DNA of 64,000 bases from Omphiscola glabra (GCA_964017045.1 OZ024794.1:5120329-5184328), one strand, 5' to 3'; numbered from the stretch's first letter, positions 1 to 10,679 are shown. Notes: a model not told the origin generated them from the letters alone. A program made the numbers and translations.

Positions 1-1275
1 ACCACTTGGCTGTATATGTACAATAGATCAATAACCACTTGGCTGTATATGTACAATAGATCAATAACCACTTGGCTGTATATGTACAATAGATCAATAA
101 CCACTTGGCTGTATATGTACAATAGATCAATAACCACTTGGCTGTATATGTACAATAGATCAATAACCACTTGGCTGTATATATGCAATAGATAAATAAC
201 CACTTGGCTGTATATATGCAATAGATCAATAACCACTTGGCTGTATATATGCAATATATCAATAACCACTTGGCTGTATATATGCAATAGATCAATAACC
301 ACTTGGCTGTATATATGCAATAGATCAATAACCACTTGGCTGTATATATGCAATATATCAATAACCACTTGGCTGTATATATGCAATATATCAATAACCA
401 CTTGGCTGTATATATGCAATAGATCAATAACCACTTGGCTGTATATGTACAATAGATCAATAACCACTTGGCTGTATATGTACAATAGATCAATAACCAC
501 TTGGCTGTATATGTACAATAGATCAATAACCACTTGGCTGTATATATGCAATAGATCAATAACCACTTGGCTGTATATATGCAATAGATCAATAACCACT
601 TGGCTGTATATGTACAATAGATCAATAACCACTTGGCTGTATATGTACAATAGATCAATAACCACTTGGCTGTATATATGCAATAGATCAATAACCACTT
701 GGCTGTATATATGCAATATATCAATAACCACTTGGCTGTATATATACAATAGATCAATAACCACTTGGCTGTATATATGCAATAGATAAATAACCACTTG
801 GCTGTATATATGCAATAGATCAATAACCACTTGGATGTAAATATGCAATAGATCAATAACCACTTGGCTGTATATATGCAATATATCAATAACCACTTGG
901 CTGTATATATGCAATAGATCAATAACCACTTGGCTGTATATATGCAATAGATCAATAACCACTTGGCTGTATATGTACAATAGATCAATAACCACTTGGC
1001 TGTATATGTACAATAGATCAATAACCACTTGGCTGTATATGTACAATAGATCAATAACCACTTGGCTGTATATATGCAATATATCAATAACCACTTGGCT
1101 GTATATATGCAATATATCAATAACCACTTGGCTGTATATATGCAATAGACCAATAACCACTTGGCTGTATATATGCAATATATCAATAACCACTGGCTGT
1201 ATATATGCAATAGATCAATAACCACTTGGCTGTTTATATGCAATAGATCAATAACCACGTGGCTGTATTTGTACA
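1..1275. repeat. 33-bp minisatellite array
   Basis: About 38 tandem copies of a 33-bp unit (core ccacttggctgtatat, then gtacaatagatcaataa or atgcaatagatcaataa). Two main unit variants (tatgtacaatag and tatatgcaatag) alternate in blocks. The array starts at the window edge, so it continues to the left. Because 33 is a multiple of three and the unit has no stop in one frame, it gives spurious open frames (MYNRSITTWLY repeats). I see no sign that it codes. Confidence 0.97.
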
Positions 1276-1490
1276 TACAACACGTCAAGTTGTATCAAAG
1301 CGGTTCTCAAACTTTTGTTTTCGTTATCCCGGGAACATTTTTTTTGTCTTGTGTCGGCGACCCTGTTATTAAAAGGGTTTCGCTGCCCGGTACCGTGAGA
1401 AAACGCTCATCTACACAAATCAAAAATATTGGGTTCGCAGGTTTTTTTGCCTAATATTAAATTTGAAAAAAAAATTGAAAATAAAAATGC

Positions 1491-1640
1491 AAACCCTTAC
1501 CCTAAACTAACTCTAACCCTTATTCATAAACACTGATCCTAACCCTTAACCATAACCCTTAACCCAAAACATAACCTCTAACCGAAACCTCTTACCCTAA
1601 CCTCTAACCCTAAGCATAACCTCTAGCTGAAACCCTAACC
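1491..1640. repeat. Degenerate telomere-like CCCTAA tract
   Basis: Many irregular copies of aaccctaa/ccctaacc and variants (taacccttaacc, taacctctaacc), i.e. degenerate TTAGGG-type sequence. It lies between the 33-bp array and a hAT MITE, and resumes as ccctaaccc just after the MITE. It could be an interstitial telomeric remnant or a hexamer-like satellite. The stretch 1276-1490 has no recognised feature. Confidence 0.7.
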
Positions 1641-1837
1641 CAGCGGTTCTCAACCTGTGGGTCGCGACCCCTTTGGGGGTCGAATGACCCTTTCCCAGGG
1701 GTCGCGTAAGACCATCGGAAAACACATATACAATACAGTCATGGAGTAGCATCGAAAATAATGATATGTTTGGGGGTCGCCACAACATGAGGAACTGTAT
1801 TAAAGGGTCGCGGCATTAGGAAGGTTGAGAAACACTG
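1641..1837 (+). mobile_element. SPIN-like hAT MITE, copy 1
   Basis: A 197-bp non-autonomous hAT element. Its left end begins cagcggttctcaacctgtgg and continues with ggtcgcgacccc. Its right end, ...ggttgagaaacactg, is the inverted repeat of the left. It is flanked by a perfect 8-bp target duplication CCCTAACC (1633-1640 and 1838-1845). The termini and the internal gggtcgaatgaccctttc motif match what I know of SPIN (Space Invader) hAT elements of tetrapods and some invertebrates. It carries no transposase. The insertion sits in telomere-like repeats. Confidence 0.88.
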
Positions 1838-1845
1838 CCCTAACC

Positions 1846-2662
1846 CAAAAGTGTTGGCAGGATTCTAGCCTGATGTTACGTTTCAAAAACGAATCGCACA
1901 AATAAATAAAGAAAGACATAAAGGAAATAAATAATAATCCGCATTTTGTTTAGTCCAAAGTAATAAAAATATTGTACTAGGCATCAGGGGCGGCCCATGT
2001 CTTTTAAATTAGTGGGGTTTTTGCAGTTCCAAAGTGCTATACACAAGTCGTCCCTGATACGTGGCATACTGTCATCACACCCATTATTACAAAAAATTGT
2101 CTCGTTTTTTTTTAATATACTGGGATTCCAATGTTTATACATGCCGATAGATGTAAAAAATCTAATGAGAAAACCCAAATCAGAAACAACGTACTCTTGG
2201 GAATTTCAATGTTGCTGTCATGACGTCATTGAGTTGATGTCAAGTTCAACTCAAGATTCGCTGTGAGACAACAAACTGGTCAGCAAATCAACAAACAGAC
2301 TGTTCACATAACGTTATGTCATCACATAGAGGTTTGGCTTCCTACGAGCGATCACAAAAGTTATGAGTAGATGACCTACATGAGGAACTTTCTGGACGCA
2401 TAGTAGAGTTGATAGGAAGAATGATGAGGAACTTTCTGGACGCATAGTAGAGTTGATAGGAAGAATGGTGACCTGACACGAAATCATCTACGGTACTGAA
2501 AATAAAATTGATTTAATGATCGGAAAATAATTGAATAATTGATATTAGTTTTAAAAACTTTTTATCGCGTTAATTATTGTAATAAAGCCATTTTATTTCG
2601 ATACAATTTTAATGCATTTATCATGCAACCTTATCATATAAAGTGGACTGTTTTATTATAAA
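1846..2662. other. Non-coding stretch, no gene recognised
   Basis: AT-rich sequence. It contains one ~45-bp direct duplication (about 2371-2466, unit starting atgaggaactttctggacgc). The short open frames on both strands have no recognisable domain. Confidence 0.5.
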
Positions 2663-2693
2663 CTAGCGAGTACCCGGCATGCGTTGCGATGCC
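2663..2693 (-). other. Helitron 3' terminal hairpin and CTAG end
   Basis: On the minus strand, ggcat-cgcaacgc-atgcc (2676-2693) can form a 5-bp stem. It is followed nine bases later by CTAG at 2666-2663 and then T. This is the replication-termination structure expected of Helitrons. Confidence 0.85.
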
Positions 2694-2722
2694 ACTCAAG
2701 AAAGAAAGTGTTTGCGTTTTAA

Positions 2723-5539
2723 TTATGTTTCTTGAAGAGCTTTTAAATACACAATGTTTTTTGTTTTTCCGTCTGGTGCATACACGAATAAATCGGAAGG
2801 TTTTCCGACGCGAGAGCAGGCGACATACAGCTGTCCATGAGAGAAGCATGGGTTTTCCAAATTTAGTCCGCAAACTTGTAGCGATTGTCCCTGTGCTTTG
2901 TTGATGGTCATTGCAAATGCGAGTCGCACCGGAAACTGCAGACGTTTAAATTCAAATGGCATATCTGTTGGAATCATTGGGATGCGTGGCAGCAGTACAT
3001 CTTCGCCTTTAAATTTTCCATTTAAAATAGTTGCTTCGATGATATTGTTCATCATCTTTTTCACTGAAAGCTTGGTGCCGTTACAAAGTCGTGGTGGATT
3101 TATGTTTCGCAAAAGAATGATAGGCACGCCAATTTTGAGTGTTAAAACGTGCGACGGGATGCCTGGCAAGTCAAGTGAATTCAAGAATTCCGTTGGATAG
3201 TTGACAACTTCGTCTTCATTCAATACAGTATCGATGGACTTGTACGTTGTCGTTTCGCCTGGGATTTCATTTTGAATGCTTAAGTTGATGGCATTGACAT
3301 CGTTGTTTTTGGCTGCCAATATAGCACGTGCACTGAGCCACTGATGATTTGTGTAATTTTGTGCGATATTTGGAAAAACTCTATGAATCAATTCGTCGAT
3401 GGTTGCTGTCATTTTACAGAAACTTGTTGGCAATCTGAAACATTGTGTGGATTCATCGATTGCCATTTTCCCATTCCCAATGTCCAACAACTGTTTTGCG
3501 AAACGTTCAGCGGATGCATCATTGTGTAGTTGCACACGCATATTGGTCTTCAAAGTCAATTTCTGTACATGCCGCCATAAAACTGATGATTTTAGACATG
3601 CATTTAATTCATCTGCAGCGGTTGAACGTGCTATAACTGGTAGAGTTTGTCGAAAATCACCAGATAATAGAATAAGTGCGCCACCAAAGAGCTGTTCATT
3701 TCCTCTCACATCTTTAAGTGTACGATGCAGCGCTTCCAATGCTTTTTTGTGCGCCATAGTACATTCGTCCCATATAATGAGTTGACATGATTGTAGTACT
3801 TTACCCATTCCAGAATGTTTATTTATATTGCATGTTGGTGTCTCAGTTATTTGCATGTTCAATGGCAATTTCAGTGCTGAATGCGCTGTTCGTCCACCAT
3901 CCAAAAGAGTTGCTGCAATTCCAGATGATGCGATTGCCAGTGCAATATTCTTTCGAGATCGTATGGTTGCCAAAATAAGTGAAATTAGGAAAGTTTTGCC
4001 TGTGCCTCCGGGAGCATCTAGGAAATACAATCCACCTTTTTGACTTCCAATTGCATTCATAATTATGTCATACACTAAGCGTTGCTCTGGAACCAGTTTC
4101 GGATGATTCATTTGAACAAATGTACCCAATTCGTCGATATCAAAGTGTGTTTCTCGATGCAAATCTCGATGGAATAGGTTGTTTTCAGATCGATTCGGAG
4201 CAGTCATTCCCAAATCTACCAGTGTTTTGTTAGCGATTGCCAAACACATGTCCTCAATCGAAATCAATGCCTCATTATACACGTTTGATGTAAATTGAAT
4301 ATCCAGATTTTGTTTCTTTGCACGCAAACGGTGTAGAATGTCTTCACTCATGTAGTCTTTGTATTTCTCCCAAAGATCTTCTGGATTGGATGGGAAGCAT
4401 GTTGTCAATATGATTGAAAACAAAGTGCGTATTTGCTGTGGTTGAGCAATATTTGATGCATCAGAAAGCGAAGTGTCCCAATGAGCATCGTTTTCCAGAA
4501 GTTTTAATTCTTGGCAAGCTTCACGATAAGTGGCACATACTTGACCGTTTACTGTTCTCAATTCTTGGAATGATGTCGGTCCACGTACGTTGATTAACAG
4601 TAATCGCAAGTAAAAGCATTCTGCATTGTTTGGGTGAACAGTGTACAGACGGCCTAATGCGTCGGTTGAATATAAATTGGGGTGTTTTTCAAATGCTTTA
4701 CCCTGTTTGCGACGTTGAAACCTTTTCGCTAAAGCATTCCATGTGTAATATGTTGGCACTTCAGAGTAAAGTAGCGACTTTGCAAAAATATCATTCCCGC
4801 ACAATGAGAAAAATGCAGTTAACGTTGTTGGCGGAGGTGACAAAGCTCTTGCACGTGCATTTTCTAATGTAAAGTACACGCGCTGTCCATTTTCAAGGTG
4901 CACTGCCAAATGAACAACTGTTGGATGGCGTTCATGGATTGGAAATGATAAAATGCGCCATATTGCTTCATTGCTACTAATGTAGCGTCCAAGTTGATAT
5001 TGGTAGACTTCATCGAGTGATCGTGTTGTTTTTTCCAATCCAAAAATTGCCATATCGCTTCCTTTGTTAACATATTTGCAAATGTACTTGATCGATTTCA
5101 CCGAATTGCAATACTCGACATTGATGTGTGCTTTGAACGTTTTCGAGAGTAACGGTGAATAAGGTACAACCCAACGATTATCAACTTCAACATCATTGTT
5201 TCGTACTTTTAAAGTGATTGATTTGCCACCATCTTCAGTTGATCGTCGACGATATAGTGGATATCCGTCATTGCCAGTGACAGTCTCAGCAACTAAATCT
5301 CTTGGGTATCGTTTCGTACATTTCCCATCAGACAGGAATGGAGAATTTTTGTTGAGTAAGCCACATGGACCGTGAATCATGTTTTTGGTGACGATTTCTA
5401 ATAAGTATTGATCAATGTCGCCATCAGGTATTTCTGCAGAAATGACTTTATCAATTTGATCTGCTTGGACTTTTTCGATCAACCAAATTAAAATGTGTGC
5501 ATGTGGCAATCCTCTTTTTTGCCATTCAACGGAATACAT
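2723..5539 (-). CDS. Helitron protein, Rep C-part plus PIF1-like helicase
   Basis: 938-codon frame that continues the upstream frame after the TGA. It opens with the HUH endonuclease motif (GLPHAHILIW, His13 and His15). The tyrosine motif KYICKYVNKG follows at ~151-160 (Tyr152, Tyr156). The helicase has Walker A GGTGKT at ~511-516, Walker B LIIWDECTM at ~588, LLSGDFRQTLPVI at ~624, and near the C-terminus AMTINKAQGQSL and LYVACSRVG. These motifs are all present, so DNA nicking and unwinding residues look intact. It ends 60 bp before the transposon 3' terminus. Whether it can be translated from its own ATG is unknown. Confidence 0.9.
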   Translation of the reverse strand: MYSVEWQKRGLPHAHILIWLIEKVQADQIDKVISAEIPDGDIDQYLLEIVTKNMIHGPCGLLNKNSPFLSDGKCTKRYPRDLVAETVTGNDGYPLYRRRSTEDGGKSITLKVRNNDVEVDNRWVVPYSPLLSKTFKAHINVEYCNSVKSIKYICKYVNKGSDMAIFGLEKTTRSLDEVYQYQLGRYISSNEAIWRILSFPIHERHPTVVHLAVHLENGQRVYFTLENARARALSPPPTTLTAFFSLCGNDIFAKSLLYSEVPTYYTWNALAKRFQRRKQGKAFEKHPNLYSTDALGRLYTVHPNNAECFYLRLLLINVRGPTSFQELRTVNGQVCATYREACQELKLLENDAHWDTSLSDASNIAQPQQIRTLFSIILTTCFPSNPEDLWEKYKDYMSEDILHRLRAKKQNLDIQFTSNVYNEALISIEDMCLAIANKTLVDLGMTAPNRSENNLFHRDLHRETHFDIDELGTFVQMNHPKLVPEQRLVYDIIMNAIGSQKGGLYFLDAPGGTGKTFLISLILATIRSRKNIALAIASSGIAATLLDGGRTAHSALKLPLNMQITETPTCNINKHSGMGKVLQSCQLIIWDECTMAHKKALEALHRTLKDVRGNEQLFGGALILLSGDFRQTLPVIARSTAADELNACLKSSVLWRHVQKLTLKTNMRVQLHNDASAERFAKQLLDIGNGKMAIDESTQCFRLPTSFCKMTATIDELIHRVFPNIAQNYTNHQWLSARAILAAKNNDVNAINLSIQNEIPGETTTYKSIDTVLNEDEVVNYPTEFLNSLDLPGIPSHVLTLKIGVPIILLRNINPPRLCNGTKLSVKKMMNNIIEATILNGKFKGEDVLLPRIPMIPTDMPFEFKRLQFPVRLAFAMTINKAQGQSLQVCGLNLENPCFSHGQLYVACSRVGKPSDLFVYAPDGKTKNIVYLKALQET

Positions 5540-7318
5540 TCAACAGCGTGTCTCTCCAAAAACATGATGCTTGACAATAAAATCGATTAAAGATTTCAAT
5601 TTTTGTTTGAACACACGGGCAGCAATATCGTGACGATCTGATGGTGATTGTCCAGTTAACAACAGTTCTTGTATTTCATCCCACTTAGGGTTGCATGTAA
5701 AGGTAATAAAAAAATCTGGGCGGCCATATGCACGAACATATGTCATTGCATCTTGTGCGTATTCATGCATGTGACGTGGACTCCCAGTAAATGTGGCCGG
5801 CAGTATAACCATTTTCCCTAATTCATTTGGATTCACATTGCCATCATTCACAACTGCATCACGTAAATGAATGTACTCTTCGGAACGCAATTTGCTTTGA
5901 TTTAATCGAATGTAGAGGAGTCGTTCGGTTTCGATTTTTGCATACATATCAACAATGTATTGATGGAACAATTGTCGACATTTCAAGATATGATTTTCGG
6001 CACTCTCACGAATCATCAATCGATATGAATAGTATTTCTTGGAACTGACTTTCTTATTCGATTCCTCATCTGTTTGTGGATTTCTCAATTTGATGTTGAA
6101 ATGATATCCATCTTCTCCTTGCCAAAATAAAATTGGATATTGCAATGCGTCGTATGAGCGATGAGTTTCTGAGACTCGCTGAACATCACCATTTCTGCGA
6201 TGAAGAATTATATCACGTGAGTTAAATTCTTCGCCCACTATAACGATCGCAACTTCATCAATTGTTGGTGCGTTGTATTGTCTTTCGTGTTGGCCGGCAG
6301 GTGTTTTGTCTGCTCTAACTACAACTGAGTAATCATCTGTCGGCATTTGTTCAAGTGAATTTCTAAACAATTGAACTAATTCGTTGTGTTGCAAAAATAG
6401 AGATTGCAATACAGCTACAATTTCTCTCTTAGTGCCCATATTGATATGACAACGTTGATCGATTTGTTCATCAGTATTCCCCATAAAATAAATTTGAAGA
6501 AATTTGTGATCTGTGTCTGGCAGTGGTAGTAGTGATCCTGCACGATGATAAATTTGCCCTTGCACTTTAAATGTTGGCATGTAATTCTCGCGCACGATAT
6601 TTGTTGCACCGAACGATGTCATTTGGAAACATGAATTGTACTTGCGTATGTTTGCCAAGAAATGTTTCGATTGGCTTGTTTCACCTGATACCAAGGTTGA
6701 TAATGGTTCTGGTGGTGAATGTAATTCTTGCAATTTCACTTTCCCACCCGCGCAGCAAATTCCCGCAGTTTCATTCTTAAATTTGAGGGCACTGCAATAC
6801 ACGCATAATTTATCCATTTTTCCAATAACCACGCTTGGATGAAGACTGTAATCATAATTAGCATTGTAATGGAATGCACTAAGATTTAATTCAACGTGCA
6901 GTGTTCGTCTGGTTCGAGCATTGCGTACTCGGGCGGTTGCCAGTCTTGCTTCACGTTGCTCGACTGTTTCAGATGAACGGGTTTGAGCGTTGCGTACTCG
7001 AACTGTTTCCAGTCTTGCTTCCCGCTGCTCCACTGTGTCAAAGGTACGGGTTTGAGCATTGCGTATTCGAGCGGTTGCCAGTCTTGCTTCACATTGCTCG
7101 ACTGTTTCAGATGAACGGGTTTGAGCGTTGCGTACTCGAACTGTTTCCAGTCTTGCTTCCCGTTGCTCCACTGTGTCAAATGTACGGGCTTGAGCATTGC
7201 ATACTCGAGCGGTTTCCAGTCGTGCTTCTCGTTGCTCGACTGTTTCCGATGCTCGTGATGACCTTTTCTTTCGCGCTTGAGGTGTGGAAAAACCAATAGC
7301 TTTTCGTTTGGGTGGCAT
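5540..7318 (-). CDS. Helitron protein, N-terminal part (Helitron_like_N)
   Basis: 592-codon frame starting MPPKRKAIGF with a basic, NLS-like N-terminus. Residues ~25-140 hold five copies of a 23-residue charged repeat (TVEQREARLETVRVRNAQTR type) with alternating endings, probably coiled coil. Then comes a region with paired cysteines (CVYCSAL...ICCAGGK), which may bind zinc. The C-terminal half is the Helitron-like N domain, with PATFTGSPRHMHEYAQDAM and YGRPDFFITFTCNPKWDEI, typical of the family. It ends at TGA just upstream of the HUH motif. The start is chosen because no in-frame ATG lies further upstream in this frame. Confidence 0.88.
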   Translation of the reverse strand: MPPKRKAIGFSTPQARKKRSSRASETVEQREARLETARVCNAQARTFDTVEQREARLETVRVRNAQTRSSETVEQCEARLATARIRNAQTRTFDTVEQREARLETVRVRNAQTRSSETVEQREARLATARVRNARTRRTLHVELNLSAFHYNANYDYSLHPSVVIGKMDKLCVYCSALKFKNETAGICCAGGKVKLQELHSPPEPLSTLVSGETSQSKHFLANIRKYNSCFQMTSFGATNIVRENYMPTFKVQGQIYHRAGSLLPLPDTDHKFLQIYFMGNTDEQIDQRCHINMGTKREIVAVLQSLFLQHNELVQLFRNSLEQMPTDDYSVVVRADKTPAGQHERQYNAPTIDEVAIVIVGEEFNSRDIILHRRNGDVQRVSETHRSYDALQYPILFWQGEDGYHFNIKLRNPQTDEESNKKVSSKKYYSYRLMIRESAENHILKCRQLFHQYIVDMYAKIETERLLYIRLNQSKLRSEEYIHLRDAVVNDGNVNPNELGKMVILPATFTGSPRHMHEYAQDAMTYVRAYGRPDFFITFTCNPKWDEIQELLLTGQSPSDRHDIAARVFKQKLKSLIDFIVKHHVFGETRC

Positions 7319-9841
7319 CAGTGATGTGACAGCAAAAGTATTGCTTTGTGACGAATATTACAAATGCATGTGATATCTGTTATTATATTTCGATAGACAA
7401 TGCTAATTTCACATTTAACACCACTTGTTACCTCAAACACAAAATGAAATATCGCTGTTTGTATTTGATTCAATTAATTAACGATATTTTTAATGGTTAT
7501 AGTTTTCATATGTTAGGAAGTACAATGAATTGTTGGCAGTACATTTCCAGTTGTATAAGGGTCACATTACTTTATAAATCATAAATTCCAGCGTTAAAAT
7601 CTAGATGTTATTATAGTTCAATAGCTTCGTTGTCTATTGGGTAATTTAAAAACTTAAGAAACCATCGATTCATGTCAAATGTCTTTTCATAAAACAAAAC
7701 AACTGCGAATTTCTCACACTCTATTATAGAATTACTTTATCATTGCTGTTCAAAACCATAACACGTTTACAACGTCATATCCTATTCTAAAATACGTCAC
7801 AAAATTCAAGCTTATTTATAAAAACAACAAAAATACTCTCTACACTAAACATGCAACAATGTGTTTTTTCATGCTCTTACTACAAATTGCTGTCTGTTGG
7901 CATTTGTTCAAGGGTGGTTGTTTTGACGGCTCTGTTTGAAATTATATTGATGAAGCTCATTTAAGAAAACAAAACGAATTTAAGGCCCCCGGCCCAAACG
8001 AAATATTGTAAAATGGTTGCATTAATTCAGAAACCTACTTATTATGTAACACATAAACTGAAATGTCGTTATTTGTATTTGATTCAATTTCATCCACCCA
8101 TGAAATAGCTCTGTTTTAAATTATATTTTTATAGTTAAATTAAGAAAAAATGGAATTAGGGGTCCCTGACCCCAAACGGAATATTGTGAAATGGTTGTAA
8201 TCAATTAGAAACATTTGCGGGAGTGCGCATATCAATTCACCAAAGTTTTATCGCAATCAGATGAATGGTATAGGAATGCATACGATAATTATAAAGACAA
8301 TAAAACGGTGGCACAAACGGAATATTGTAGAATTGTTGTATTACTTCAGAAACCTACTTATTATATCACACACACAGTTTAATGTTGCTATTTGTATATC
8401 ATTAAAAATCTATCCATTAATGTAGTAGCTCGGTTTGAAATTATATTTGTATAGATCATATAGGAAAAATAGAACATGTGGCCCCTTGCTCATAACGGAA
8501 TATTTTTAAACGGTTGTAATAATTCAAAAAGCTTTGCAGGCGTGTGCAAAACATCTTACTAAAGTTTTATCGCATTCAGATGAATGGTATAAGAGCGCAT
8601 ACAAAACCTATTTTTTAGAAAACTCTTATAAGTAAAAAAAAATTTGGGGCCAACGGCAAAAAACGGAATATTTTAAAAGTGTTGTAAGGGATAAGTAAAA
8701 TGCGCAAGCTTATGGACAACCTTTCAAAAAAGTTTTGTTGCAATCACATGAATGGTGTAGGAGCGCATACGGTTTGAAATTATATTTATATAGTTCCTAT
8801 AAGAAAAAACGAACATGGGGCCCTTGGCTCAAAACGGAATATTTTAAAACGGTTGTAATAATTTAGAAACCTGTGTGGGCATGCTCGCAACATCTCGTCA
8901 AAGTTTTAGCGTATTCGAATAAATGGTGTAGAAGCGCAGACAAAACCTATTGTTTACAAAGCTCATATAAGAAAAAAAAACGATTTTGGGGCCAACGGCC
9001 AAAACGAAATATTTTAAAAGTGTTATAATGACCCAGTAAAATGCGCGAGCTTATGGAATACAACTCTCCAATGTTTTGTCGCAATCGCATGAATGGTGTA
9101 GGAGCGCATACGGTTTGAAACTATATTTATATAGCTCATATAAGAAAAAACGAACATGGGGCCCCTGGCTCAAAACGGAATATTTTAAAACGGTTGTAAT
9201 AATTTAGAAACCTTTGTGGGTATGCTCGCAACATCTCGTCAAAGTTTTAGCGTATTCGAATAAATGGTGTAGGAGCGCAGACGAAATCTATTGTTTACAA
9301 AGCTCATATAAGAAAAAAAAACGATTTTGGGGCCAACGGCCAAAACGAAATATTTTAAAAGTGTTATAATGACCCGGTAAAATGCGCGAGCTTGTAGAAT
9401 ACAACTCTCTAATGTTTTGTCGCAATCGCATGAATGGTGTAGGAGCGCATACGGTTTGAAACTATATTTATATAGCTCATATAAGAAAAAACGAACACGG
9501 GGCCCCTGGCTCAAAACGGAATATTTTAAAACGTTTATAATTATTTCCAAACCTTTGTGGCTGTGCGTGTAACATTTTACCCAAGATTTAGCGCATTCAG
9601 ACGAATGGCGTAGGAGCGCAGACGGAAATATTGTTTTACAAAGCTCGTATAAGAAAAAAAACGAATGAAGGGCCAACGGCCGAAAACGAAATAATTGAAA
9701 AGTTTTTTAATGTCGCAGTTAAATGCCCAGGTAGGTGGCCAACAACTCACCAAAGTTTTGTTGCAATCGCATGAATGGTGTTGTAGCGCATACGAGACAA
9801 ACATACATACATACATACATTCATTTTTATATATATAGAGA
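7319..9841 (-). repeat. Helitron 5' non-coding region with ~341-bp iterations
   Basis: The region between the ATG and the 5' end is made of repeated blocks. Each carries aatggtgtaggagcgcatac, then tttgaaactatatttatata, and later ggggcccctggctcaaaacg. The block start ggtttgaaa recurs at 8771, 9112 and 9453, an exact spacing of 341 bp. Older, more diverged and shorter blocks occur from about 7,900. The outermost block runs into the true terminus (cat repeats, then tatatatagaga). No other gene is seen here. Confidence 0.8.
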
Positions 9842-9940
9842 AGATCATTGTTTCTGGGGCAACTCTTCATGCCGAAAATTGTTGACATTGAAGACCAGAG
9901 AAAATTCGCTCATAATATCAAAATGACTAAAAGCGTGAAA

Positions 9941-10500
9941 ATAATAATAATAAAGTTCATTTGAAAAATAACGCTTCATCCCCAAAGGATCGAAGCGCGG
10001 TACAAAAACAAAGCTGGGAGATAATAACTAGCTGGAAAAGATGGTAGACAACATCATCCCAGCAGGTGTTTGCGAAATAGATGAGTTTTTAAATTTGTTT
10101 TGAAGGACTTCAGCGTCTGGCTGTTTCTGAGAGCATCAAGAAGGGTGTTCCAAATTGTTGGGCCAGCAAATGCGAACGTGCGCTTTCCGTAAGTCTCAAG
10201 GCGAACACGCGGTGTCGAGAGTTTGCCACTATCGGATGAACGGAGTTGTCTAGTGGATACATAAGGCGTCATGAGCGCTTTGAGATAGGACGGCGCCAGG
10301 TCATGCAAGCAGCGGTAGCACAGAGTTGCAATTTTGTACTCTATGCGAGCGCGGACCGGCAGCCAATGCAGTTCTCTCAGAAGAGTTTTAGCATGGTCGG
10401 ATTTGCATTTACGAAGAACAATTCGAGCCGCATTATTCTGTGCTTTACCCAGATGCGTCGTGAGACTAAGGAGTACAAACAGGAAATGTCTCATACTTAG
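9941..10500 (-). mobile_element. CR1/L2-like LINE, 3' fragment
   Basis: The minus strand encodes the C-terminal tail of a non-LTR reverse transcriptase: QNNAARIVLRKCKSD, LLRELHWLPVRARIEYKI, CLHDLAPSYLKALM and FAGPTIWNTLLDALRNS are typical of the region after the RT domain. The open frame is 10054-10494. It is 5'-truncated: no fingers or palm motifs remain. A short 3' UTR follows and ends in a TTA-type microsatellite (aataataataataa on plus, 9941-9953), as in CR1/L2 relatives. Confidence 0.85.
10054..10494 (-). pseudogene. LINE reverse transcriptase C-terminal remnant
   Basis: 146-codon open frame, the intact end of a much longer ORF2. It lacks the endonuclease and the catalytic YxDD part, so it is non-functional on its own. 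The apparent ATG is probably accidental; the frame is cut at its 5' side by a 32-bp minisatellite. Confidence 0.8.
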
Positions 10501-10632
10501 ATGAGTCTAAACAGGAAATGTCTCAGATTGAGATTAGTCTAAACAGAAAATGTCTCAGACTGAGATGAGTCTAAACAGAAAATGTCTCATACTTAGATGA
10601 GACCAAACAGGAAATGTCTTAGACTTAGAGTA
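10467..10632. repeat. 32-bp minisatellite
   Basis: About five copies of a 32-bp unit (gatgagtctaaacaggaaat followed by gtctcagactta variants), starting at the truncated side of the LINE fragment. Confidence 0.85.
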
Positions 10633-10679
10633 AGTAAATAGAATTACAACGTAAGGAACTTTGTAATGTTGTCAATACT

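Larger units (their letters stand above)
2723..7318 (-). pseudogene. Helitron Rep/helicase frame with one nonsense codon
   Basis: Two open frames, 592 and 938 codons, lie in the same frame and are separated by a single TGA at 5540-5542; otherwise the frame is continuous for about 1,530 codons. The break falls just before the catalytic HUH motif, so the N-terminal product lacks the nuclease centre. A downstream ATG directly follows the stop. The family normally has one protein here with Rep then helicase, and related proteins typically carry a sense codon (Trp, as I recall) at this position. The most likely reading is a recently inactivated copy. A sequencing error or stop read-through cannot be excluded. 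Confidence 0.85.
2663..9841 (-). mobile_element. Near-complete Helitron, minus strand
   Basis: Rolling-circle transposon of about 7.2 kb. The 3' end on the minus strand reads ggcatcgcaacgcatgcc (hairpin), then gggtactcg, then CTAG at 2663-2666, followed by TT in the flank, as canonical for Helitrons. The 5' end on the minus strand reads TCTCTATATATATAAAAATG at 9841 (or TCTATA at 9839). The coding part (2723-7318) carries Rep and PIF1-type helicase domains but has one in-frame TGA. The 2.5 kb between the start codon and the 5' end is non-coding and internally repeated. Helitrons make no target duplication, so the ends rest on terminal motifs only. Confidence 0.9.

Noticed and set aside
445..1221. 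MYNRSITTWLY repeat proteins
   Set aside because: Product of a 33-bp minisatellite; variants create stops at intervals and no gene context is present.
1300..1406. Possible further hAT MITE (agcggttctcaaac ... gagaaaacgct)
   Set aside because: The ends match only loosely and no 8-bp duplication is visible.
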